Source of the DNA: Bacteroidota bacterium
GTDB taxonomy: Bacteria; Bacteroidota; Bacteroidia; UKL13-3
Length of the DNA: 12,448 bases
Direction: 5' to 3'
Assembly (NCBI GenBank): GCA_018883485.1
Contig: VEQB01000035.1
Location: 1-12,448 of the forward strand
The position numbers were made by a program, and so were the translations under genes. Shown in pieces: positions 1 to 6,235 of this stretch; positions within the stretch are counted from its first letter, which is position 1, and every line of letters begins with the position of its first letter. The notes under the pieces were generated by a model. That model did no database searches. It worked only from the letters and a program-made list of their open reading frames with translations, and had not been told where the DNA came from.

Positions 1-95
1 TCTTTGGGTTCTTCCATTTCATTGAAAATATCCTCTGTGAGTTCAGAATCTTGGATATCGGCAATGGTTTCTTGTTTTTGTTCAGTAGCGTTCAT
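1..95 (-). CDS. N-terminal part of an unrecognised acidic protein (runs off the left edge)
   Basis: An ATG on the minus strand (95-93) opens a frame of 31 codons that leaves the window without a stop. It begins MNATEQKQETIADIQDSE and goes on with a run rich in Glu and Asp. There is no signal peptide or hydrophobic stretch, so a cytoplasmic product is likely. The codons read like a real gene start and no stop interrupts them, but too little is present to assign a family. It is divergent from the truncated surface-protein gene at 184. The 5' side contains the inverted repeat at 130-170, whose left arm overlaps TAAAATTG on the minus strand, one mismatch from a Bacteroidota -7 box, so its promoter may lie there. 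No Shine-Dalgarno sequence is visible. Confidence 0.5.
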   Translation of the reverse strand, partial: MNATEQKQETIADIQDSELTEDIFNEMEEPK

Positions 96-129
96 TTTCT
101 CTGGAAGAAGATGAGAAAATATGAACTCC

Positions 130-170
130 CAATTTTATCGCGGGCGCCGCAGCCAGGCGGCTCAAAATTG
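130..170. repeat. Inverted repeat with GC-rich core in the divergent gap
   Basis: CAATTTT at 130-136 is matched by its exact reverse complement AAAATTG at 164-170. Inside lies a second complementary pair, GCCGC (146-150) and GCGGC (157-161), around a 6-base loop. The core 139-161 has only two A/T bases in 23, in strong contrast to the AT-rich surroundings. The left side of the structure carries 9 unpaired bases between the stems and the right side 2, so it is an imperfect hairpin. No T-tract follows on either strand, so it is not a typical terminator. It sits between the start of the minus-strand gene (95) and the abrupt beginning of the surface-protein frame. It could be a dispersed intergenic repeat, a remnant of an inserted element, or an assembly junction; the sequence alone does not decide. 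Confidence 0.55.
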
Positions 171-183
171 AAAGCCTAAACCC

Positions 184-2421
184 GTGCTAATAAGTCACAC
201 CACAATGGAAACCATTAAAGAATCTAGGCCAATCGCCTGGCAATATATCAATGGGGTGCAACACTCGGTTCAAATAGAGTACCAACTTAAAGGCAATATT
301 ATTAGCTTTTTACCATCTGTTAATTATAATCCAAAATACAGTTTAATTATAGACCCCAAGATTGTTTTTCTCACCTATTCTGGCGCCACCGCAGATAACT
401 TTGGCTGCACAGCCACTTATGGCGAAAATGGAACGCTCTATGCCGCAGGAATCACTACCAATGCTACAGATATTCCTAATGGCAAATATCCTGTTACGGC
501 AGGCGCATTCCAATTAAACTATGCAGGTGGTGGCATTTCTGAAGGTGAGCTTGGTTTATCCCAATTCCCTTGTGATATTACCTATTCCAAATATAGCAGC
601 GATGGGTTAACCTTACTTTATGCTACTTATCTTGGCGGAGGCAACAATGAAATTCCGCATAGTTTAGTTATTGATAAAAGTAATAACCTATTGATCCTTG
701 GCAATACCTATTCTTCAAACTTCCCTGTAACTGCAAATGCCTTCGATACTTCACACAATGGCCGGCACGATATTATTGTGAGTAAGTTCTCTGCTTCTGG
801 CGCCTTATTGGCCTCAACCTATTTAGGTGGCAATGCCAATGATGGTATTAACAACAATGGTATTACCAATTACTTTTTTGGAGATAGCTACCGCGGCGAT
901 ATCATTAGCGATGATAGCAATAATATTTACATAAGTAGTTTTACTCAATCTACAAATTTCCCTACCACGCTTAATGCCTACCAAGACACACTCAAAGGGT
1001 TTCAAGACGGCGCCATTGTTAAGTTTACGCCTAACCTTTCTTCACTTAGCTGGAGCACCTACCTAGGAGGCTCCGGGGTAGATGCTTTTTATAGTATAGA
1101 TTTTTCTAATTTAAACCATATTTTACTTTGTGGTGGCACCAACAGTGCAGATTTCCCTATGAAGCCAAACGCTTTTCAAAGCACTTATGGTGGTGGCTCC
1201 TGCGATGGCATTATAGTTTCCCTAGCCAATACTGGCGCTAATATTATAGATGCTACTTTTTATGGAACTAACCAATACGACCAAATTATTTCCCTAGAAA
1301 ATGATGCAGACGATATCATTTATGTGGTGGGCCAAAGTAGAGGTACCATCCCCGTAAGTGCAGGGAAATTTAATAACCCTAACTCACACCAATTTATTTC
1401 ATCCCTCAATCAAGACCTTACCGCAAAGCGTTGGTCAACCGTGTTTGGCTCGGGAAGAAACCAAATAGATTTAACCATAAACGCCTTTTTGGTTGACGAT
1501 TGTAAGCGCATTTATGTTAGCTCTTGGGGCGGAAAAACCGCTACAAAAATTGATGGCAGTAATTCTTCTACCGCAGGCCTAACCGTTACACCAGACGCCT
1601 TTCAAACAAAAACAGATGGTAGTGATTTTTACCTGATGTTGCTCAATAAAGAGGCTGATGGATTATTGTATGCTACCTATTTAGGTGGAGATAATCCTGA
1701 TAATTCTGGCGACCACGTGGATGGCGGCACCAGTAGGTTTGATAAAAAAGGTGTGGTTTACCAAAGCATGTGCGCCAGTTGCCCTAATGGTGGTAGTCCT
1801 TTCTCCGACCTTAAAACTTACCCAAGTAATGTTTATGCGCCAGTTAATATAAGTCCACGCTGCAGCAATGCCGCCCTTAAATTTGACTTTAGAATAGAAA
1901 ATGCAGCCTTTTCTTGGGAGGCAGATACCTGTAATTCTATCTTTAGGTTCAAAAATGAAACACCTGGAACCTTTAACTTCTTTTGGCAATTCCCAGGTGG
2001 AGATACTTCTTATGCTGAAAATCCAGAAAAATATATCGCTCCAGAATTTTATGGCGACACCATTATGCTCATTGTTGAATTTGGAACCAATTGTGCAGAT
2101 ACTGCCATTGGCTTTGTAGCCTTGCCAGATTCTCTTTCCAAACTAGATATTCCTAATGTATTTACTCCAAATGGAGATGGGCTAAATGACGACTTTAGAA
2201 TTGGCGGCGCCATTGGCCAATGCCAAGATGCAGAGGTTTGGATTTATAACCGTTGGGGCCAATTGGTTTTTGAAGATAAGGTAAGTTATTTTAGATGGAA
2301 TGGGTTGAACCAAGACAATTATCAAGTGCCAGAAGGCGTTTATTTTTATATTATCAGAACCAAAAAGACTGTTGAAACAGAATGGCAAGACTTACATGGA
2401 ACAGTAACTGTAATTAGATAA
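184..2421 (+). CDS. T9SS type B surface protein with SBBP-like repeats, 5'-truncated
   Basis: The product is a cell-surface or secreted protein of the large family exported by the type IX secretion system. The first ~55 residues (KESRPIAWQYING and later LIIDPKIVFLTYSGATADN) match what is normally the end of a long N-terminal domain (DUF7948-like), not a protein start. Residues ~55-560 form beta-propeller (SBBP-type) repeats: the TYLGG motif falls near residues 149, 212, 292 and 498 (degenerate near 357), with NFPVTANAF-like motifs between. A CASCPNGG segment follows, then a PKD-like domain (~576-653) and a C-terminal sorting domain of the gliding-motility-associated (CHU, type B) class (654-745), with PNVFTPNGDGLNDDF, IYNRWGQLVF and GVYFY motifs. 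There is no signal peptide. The frame has a TGA at 169-171; possible starts are GTG 184 and ATG 205, neither convincing. The missing ~200-300 residues are not encoded in the 183 bases upstream. As it stands the protein should not be exported. Family assignment is secure; truncation is likely. Confidence 0.85.
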   Translation: MLISHTTMETIKESRPIAWQYINGVQHSVQIEYQLKGNIISFLPSVNYNPKYSLIIDPKIVFLTYSGATADNFGCTATYGENGTLYAAGITTNATDIPNGKYPVTAGAFQLNYAGGGISEGELGLSQFPCDITYSKYSSDGLTLLYATYLGGGNNEIPHSLVIDKSNNLLILGNTYSSNFPVTANAFDTSHNGRHDIIVSKFSASGALLASTYLGGNANDGINNNGITNYFFGDSYRGDIISDDSNNIYISSFTQSTNFPTTLNAYQDTLKGFQDGAIVKFTPNLSSLSWSTYLGGSGVDAFYSIDFSNLNHILLCGGTNSADFPMKPNAFQSTYGGGSCDGIIVSLANTGANIIDATFYGTNQYDQIISLENDADDIIYVVGQSRGTIPVSAGKFNNPNSHQFISSLNQDLTAKRWSTVFGSGRNQIDLTINAFLVDDCKRIYVSSWGGKTATKIDGSNSSTAGLTVTPDAFQTKTDGSDFYLMLLNKEADGLLYATYLGGDNPDNSGDHVDGGTSRFDKKGVVYQSMCASCPNGGSPFSDLKTYPSNVYAPVNISPRCSNAALKFDFRIENAAFSWEADTCNSIFRFKNETPGTFNFFWQFPGGDTSYAENPEKYIAPEFYGDTIMLIVEFGTNCADTAIGFVALPDSLSKLDIPNVFTPNGDGLNDDFRIGGAIGQCQDAEVWIYNRWGQLVFEDKVSYFRWNGLNQDNYQVPEGVYFYIIRTKKTVETEWQDLHGTVTVIR

Positions 2422-2437
2422 TTGGTTCAAAAAGAGC

Positions 2438-2466
2438 AAAAAAAAACAGCCCCTAAAAAGAGGCTG
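2438..2466 (-). terminator. Hairpin terminator of gldJ in the convergent gap
   Basis: CAGCCCCT (2447-2454) pairs with AGAGGCTG (2459-2466) around an AAAA loop, giving an 8-pair stem with one C-A mismatch. On the minus strand it is followed by nine T (the A run 2438-2446), the classical intrinsic-terminator pattern, 25 bases past the gldJ stop. On the plus strand the hairpin is followed only by CTTTCT and later by a short T run within the palindrome TAAAAATTTTTA (2474-2485), so it may also stop transcription from the surface-protein gene, less efficiently. Confidence 0.8.
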
Positions 2467-2490
2467 CTTTCTATAAAAATTTTTAGAATA

Positions 2491-3936
2491 TTATTTCTTT
2501 CCTTTAGTCATAGAACCTACGCGATCCATTACACAACGGAACCCAATGGTAGCAGTTGCTTGATCTTGGTCTAAATACCTGCGTGTTCCTGGCACCATAA
2601 AGTAAGCTCTATCTGCCCATGAACCACCTTTGTATACGCGAGCTGCATTATCAATCAAAGAAGTAACGCCATACTCATACTTCATTTCTATATCTGGATA
2701 TTGCAATTCATCTTTGAATCCAATGTTGTCTGCACGCTTATAATTTCTGCGTTTGGCATTGTCCTCTTCTGTAACATCGATATAGATTAAACGACCTAAA
2801 CTATCTTTTTCAGAGATATAACCATCAGCGTCTGTCTGAATCTTTTTATAGTTATTTCCACGGTATGGATTGAAGCCAGTCATATCTTCTAAAGATAATG
2901 GACGATAAACGTCGTTTGTCCATTCACTTACATTACCTGCCATGTGGTATAAACCAAGGTCGTTAGGTAAATAAGTTTTATCTTTAACAATGGTGGTATA
3001 AATAGCACCATCATTTAGGTTCCCTGCAACACCCGCTCCGTCTCCACGTCCACGTGTATAGTTAGCATACATACGACCGCGAGTTTTTTCTGTATCAGAT
3101 CTACGCATGGTTAAGCCATTCCAAGGATAGATGCGCTTTACATCTACGTTCTCATTATATCCAGCTGTTTTGTATGCATTTGCGGCATATTCCCATTCAG
3201 ACTCCGTAGGTAGGCGATAACTAGGTAATAAAATACCATCTTCCATTCTAACTTGGCGTTGTTTTCCACCTGGAGAATAATCGCGTAATTCTTTTTTTAC
3301 AGAAGGGGTATATAAACCTAATAAATACGCTTCTGTATTAAAGTTTTGATCCCCTGTTTGTTTTTGGATATCTAGGTTAACAAATCCTTCACGCACCATT
3401 ATCATTTCGTTTACACGGTCTGTGCGCCATTTGCAGTATTCTGCTGCTTGAACCCAACTAACGCCCACTACAGGGTAATCTCTGTAGGCAGGATGGCGCA
3501 AGTAATACAATACGTAAGGTTCATTGTAAGATAGTTTATCGCGCCAAACCAAAGTATCTGGCAAAGCTTTCGTAAAAACAACTGGATTATCAGAATACTG
3601 ACGCATTAACCAATGCAAATATTCTAAGTAGTGAAAGTTGGTTACTTCTGTTTCGTCCATATAGAAACTACTCACAGAAATGCGTCGTTTCATGTTGTTA
3701 TGGTCGTAGGTAAGGTCTGTTTCAGCTTGACCCATGGTAAAAGTACCACCTTCAACGAAGATAAGTCCAGGACCAGTTTCCTGCTCTTTGAACTTATGTT
3801 TTTCAAAACCACCCCACTTGGAATCGTTGTACTTCCACCCAGTGGTGCTGGATTTACCGGCCTTATTGCATGAAGTACCTGTTAAGATACCCGAGGCAAT
3901 GGAAGCAAAAAGCAAAAATTTAGAAATACCTTTCAT
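2491..3936 (-). CDS. gldJ: Gliding motility / T9SS lipoprotein GldJ
   Basis: GldJ is an outer-membrane lipoprotein on the periplasmic side. In Flavobacterium it is needed for gliding and for stability of GldK, a T9SS ring component. The 481-residue product has an n-region (MKGISK), a hydrophobic stretch and a cysteine at residue 23 (TGTSC, a loose lipobox). After a TGWKYND segment (32-38) comes a formylglycine-generating-enzyme/sulfatase-modifying-factor fold: FVEGGTFTMG (60-69), FYMDETEVTN (91-100), YPVVGVSW, LPTESEWEYAA, AGNVSEWTNDVY, GGSW (437-440) and GFRC (465-468). The two catalytic cysteines of true formylglycine-generating enzymes are absent: the aligned stretch after GGSW reads AYFMVPGTRRY, consistent with a structural role. 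The N-terminal GWKYND segment and the location beside porU favour GldJ over the related GldK. Start: ATG 3936, with no Shine-Dalgarno. It lies 80 bases downstream of a PorP/SprF gene, with a possible promoter of its own, and ends at a strong terminator. Confidence 0.9.
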   Translation of the reverse strand: MKGISKFLLFASIASGILTGTSCNKAGKSSTTGWKYNDSKWGGFEKHKFKEQETGPGLIFVEGGTFTMGQAETDLTYDHNNMKRRISVSSFYMDETEVTNFHYLEYLHWLMRQYSDNPVVFTKALPDTLVWRDKLSYNEPYVLYYLRHPAYRDYPVVGVSWVQAAEYCKWRTDRVNEMIMVREGFVNLDIQKQTGDQNFNTEAYLLGLYTPSVKKELRDYSPGGKQRQVRMEDGILLPSYRLPTESEWEYAANAYKTAGYNENVDVKRIYPWNGLTMRRSDTEKTRGRMYANYTRGRGDGAGVAGNLNDGAIYTTIVKDKTYLPNDLGLYHMAGNVSEWTNDVYRPLSLEDMTGFNPYRGNNYKKIQTDADGYISEKDSLGRLIYIDVTEEDNAKRRNYKRADNIGFKDELQYPDIEMKYEYGVTSLIDNAARVYKGGSWADRAYFMVPGTRRYLDQDQATATIGFRCVMDRVGSMTKGKK

Positions 3937-3959
3937 AATTAGCTAACTATTGGAATTTT

Positions 3960-3967
3960 CAAAACTA
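3960..3967 (-). promoter_or_regulatory. Candidate -7 box before gldJ
   Basis: Read on the minus strand this is TAGTTTTG, a perfect match to the Bacteroidota -7 consensus TAnnTTTG, placed 24 bases before the gldJ ATG; transcription would start about 16 bases upstream of the codon. The upstream TTG elements lie at spacings of 13 and 26, outside the usual 17-23, so the -33 part is weak. If real, gldJ can be expressed apart from the PorP/SprF genes upstream. Confidence 0.4.
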
Positions 3968-4016
3968 ACGAAATATTTTACAAAAAATGTTATCAACACG
4001 TTTTTTTCTTTAAAAT

Positions 4017-5027
4017 TTAAAGTTCTGGACAAACTAATCGCTTATTGTAGCGCGTGCCGCTTCTGTTTTTAGTTTTAATCTCAAACCCGAGAGAAATCTC
4101 GTGAGACCCAACAGTTGCGGTTTTTGCACCAGAAATGATGGCATCATAACTATATCCTATTTTAATACTTGGCAATCTAAAGCCAATTAAAAAAATAGCT
4201 GCATCTCCATTGCTTGAGGTTTGACGATACCAAGCACCTAGTGTTAGGGCTTTTTGCTTGATATAGAAACCAAGGTTCATCTGGTAGAAATTACGTTGCT
4301 GCATGAACAACAAATTTGGAGATAAAATTACGCGGTTCTCTTCGTATCTTGTTTTATTTAGATAAATATTGGCTCCTCCGTGAAAGGTATATTTTCGTGG
4401 TAATTGAAGGGCAGGATCATCTTTATCTGGCGAATAGAATGACATATTAGGCTCGGTAATGTTATGCACCGCTGCACCAAAAAACACTCTGCTATTGTAT
4501 AATAAACCGCCAACTCCAAAATTAGGTACAGCAATTTGCTCTGTGCCTCTATTTTCTGCTGTTGGCAAAACTGGGCCTCGGGCAGGGTCTATCATATCTC
4601 CAAAAACCAATTTACTAAAATCGTAACGTCTTTGTAAAATGCCCCCTTGAATAGCTGCATTGAAAGCCCATTCTCTATTAATCTCTAAATTATAAGAATA
4701 GACACCACTAACGCTTGTTGTATTTAAAAAACCATCACCTGCCACATCATACATGGCTAGCACGCCAAAACCACTTTTAACTTTAGCCACATAAGCATCT
4801 GCACCAATTACGGCCGTTCGGTAGTTATTAGACAATGCGGTGTATTGATCGCGGGCATTCATGGTAACTCTAATCTTCCTTGCCGCCCCAGCCATAGCGG
4901 GATTAGTATAAAGAGGAGAGGCATAATACTGACTAAGTTGAGGGTCTTGCGCAATTAAATCAAAGGTGAAGCAGCACAATACTGCAACAATGAAAAAAAC
5001 TTTCTTCAGGTGAGTTCGGTATAACAT
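4017..5027 (-). CDS. PorP/SprF family T9SS outer-membrane protein (paralogue 1)
   Basis: This belongs to the PorP/SprF family, predicted beta-rich outer-membrane proteins that act with the T9SS and, in the SprF case, are needed to display a large type B adhesin (SprB). From ATG 5027 the product has 336 residues: a signal peptide (about 1-26, cut at LIA/QDP), then the family hallmark QDPQLSQYYASPLYTNPAMAG at the mature N-terminus, a beta-rich body, and an end with GYSYD, SHEISLGFEIK and a terminal RLVCPEL. The frame extends to a TTG at 5051, but that adds eight polar residues before the signal peptide, so the ATG is preferred. It lies 63 bases after paralogue 2 and 80 bases before gldJ, all in the same direction, suggesting one transcript. 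Which substrate it serves is not visible; the type B protein at 184-2421 is the nearest candidate. Confidence 0.88.
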   Translation of the reverse strand: MLYRTHLKKVFFIVAVLCCFTFDLIAQDPQLSQYYASPLYTNPAMAGAARKIRVTMNARDQYTALSNNYRTAVIGADAYVAKVKSGFGVLAMYDVAGDGFLNTTSVSGVYSYNLEINREWAFNAAIQGGILQRRYDFSKLVFGDMIDPARGPVLPTAENRGTEQIAVPNFGVGGLLYNSRVFFGAAVHNITEPNMSFYSPDKDDPALQLPRKYTFHGGANIYLNKTRYEENRVILSPNLLFMQQRNFYQMNLGFYIKQKALTLGAWYRQTSSNGDAAIFLIGFRLPSIKIGYSYDAIISGAKTATVGSHEISLGFEIKTKNRSGTRYNKRLVCPEL

Positions 5028-5090
5028 GGTTAGTTTCACTTTGTCGTTCAATCTAAGTAAGTATGTGCAACTTAATAAAAAATATCAGAA

Positions 5091-6086
5091 TTAAAAATCT
5101 GGACAAGTAACTTTTCTAACTTTAACCCTAGGATTGCGCTTTTTTATTTCGAAGGCCATAGAAATTTCGTGGGAGTTAACTGCCCCAGTGCGCGCTTCAC
5201 TTACAGTTCCATCATAAGAATAACCTACTTTAATTTTACCTGTTCTTACACCAGCGACCAAAATATACGAATCTGCATTTACGGTATTTTGACGGTAGTA
5301 AACCCCAGCAACCCATGGCCCTCTGCTTAAATACATGCCTAAATTCACTTGATTAAACTGACGTTGAGACATCATAATTACGTTAGGATATAAGTTAATG
5401 GTACGTTTATTAGAACGGTCTTCAATAATTGGCACAACTAAACCGAGGTTAGCAGTATACCTGCGAGGCACTGGGTTTGAAGCCCCAGCATAAAATTTTT
5501 GGGGAGGTTCGAATAAATTATGCGCTGCAAAACCCATGTAAAAGTTTTTTGAATACCCAATTATACCTGCCCCAAAATTAGGGCTTATGATAGAGGCTGT
5601 GCCTGGCGGCTCTAAGGTAGGATTAATAAAACCTTGTGTTCTTACTATTTGGTCGAACCAATTTAATTTAGAAAAATCTATAGATTTTTGAAAAAAACCT
5701 GCTTGAACCGCAGTTCTTAAAGTAAAATTTCTGCTAACTGGAATTTCGTAGGCATAAATAAAATTCATGCTAATTGTTCTAAGCGTTCCCACCCCTTGCT
5801 CATCAAAAACCGCTTGAACCCCAATTCCTCCATTGATATTATTAAAATGTTCGTCGTAGCTAATGGCACCTGTGGTAAAAGAACCAGAAATACTTGGCCA
5901 TTGTGTGCGGGTATTTAATACAAATCTACCCACTTTAGAGCTCCCTGCAAAGGCTGGATTTACATACAAAGGATTGGCATAAAACTGCGAAAACTGAGGG
6001 TCTTGAGCCTTTGCCACCTCATACAATGAGAGTGTAAAAATTAATAAAATATGTATCCTTATCAAAAAGGTCCTAACCTTATTCAT
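5091..6086 (-). CDS. PorP/SprF family T9SS outer-membrane protein (paralogue 2)
   Basis: The 331-residue product begins with a signal peptide (1-27; basic MNKVRTFLIRIH, hydrophobic core, cut at AKA/QDP) followed by the family hallmark QDPQFSQFYANPLYVNPAFAG. The body is predicted beta-rich, and the end shares GYSYD, NSHEISMAFEIK and a terminal KVTCPDF with paralogue 1. The two proteins are therefore tandem paralogues of similar length, clearly diverged in their middles. The ATG at 6086 gives a sound signal peptide and has no Shine-Dalgarno. It is probably the first gene of a minus-strand unit with paralogue 1 and gldJ, and is divergent from porU. I saw no convincing promoter in the gap. Family knowledge gives a role in secretion or surface attachment of C-terminal-domain substrates; the precise partner is unknown. 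Calling it porP or sprF would go beyond the evidence. Confidence 0.88.
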   Translation of the reverse strand: MNKVRTFLIRIHILLIFTLSLYEVAKAQDPQFSQFYANPLYVNPAFAGSSKVGRFVLNTRTQWPSISGSFTTGAISYDEHFNNINGGIGVQAVFDEQGVGTLRTISMNFIYAYEIPVSRNFTLRTAVQAGFFQKSIDFSKLNWFDQIVRTQGFINPTLEPPGTASIISPNFGAGIIGYSKNFYMGFAAHNLFEPPQKFYAGASNPVPRRYTANLGLVVPIIEDRSNKRTINLYPNVIMMSQRQFNQVNLGMYLSRGPWVAGVYYRQNTVNADSYILVAGVRTGKIKVGYSYDGTVSEARTGAVNSHEISMAFEIKKRNPRVKVRKVTCPDF

Positions 6087-6170
6087 TTAGAGTGTATGGT
6101 ACTTTTTTACAATATGCACAGAAATGCAATAATATGAATTGTTTTTAAATGTTAATACTCCTTCGCACAA

Positions 6171-6199
6171 TTTGCTTTAATTTGTTTTCGTTAATGTTG
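6171..6199 (+). promoter_or_regulatory. Candidate porU promoter
   Basis: TTTG (6171-6174), a 17-base spacer and TAATGTTG (6192-6199, one mismatch from TAnnTTTG) fit the Bacteroidota -33/-7 promoter. Transcription would start near 6206, about 30 bases before the GTG at 6236. This fits the proposed porU start and would place the upstream in-frame ATGs (6149 and 6194) before or inside the promoter. Confidence 0.35.
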
Positions 6200-6235
6200 C
6201 AAATAAACGTGAATTTGAAGATAATATTTTTTACT

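Noticed and set aside
130..183. Integron attC site
   Set aside because: The sequence GCCTAAAC near 174 resembles a core site but has an extra base, there is no matching partner core site at the other end, and no integrase or cassette is seen.
184..207. GTG 184 or ATG 205 as the true start of the surface protein
   Set aside because: Neither gives a signal peptide, and the residues that follow match the inside of a domain, so both are just the first usable codons after a break. The longest frame was kept for coordinates only.
1681..1989. Antisense and out-of-frame open frames within the large genes (for example minus 1681-1989, plus 3631-3946, minus 6745-7065, minus 10980-11297)
   Set aside because: They lie wholly inside well-supported genes on other frames, have no recognisable domains, and their sequences follow the codon pattern of the host gene.
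2491..3936. Sulfatase-maturing (formylglycine-generating) enzyme
   Set aside because: The fold is present but the catalytic cysteines are not, the protein is a lipoprotein, and its neighbours are T9SS genes.
5028..5051. TTG 5051 as the start of PorP/SprF paralogue 1
   Set aside because: It would put eight polar residues before a complete signal peptide that starts at ATG 5027.
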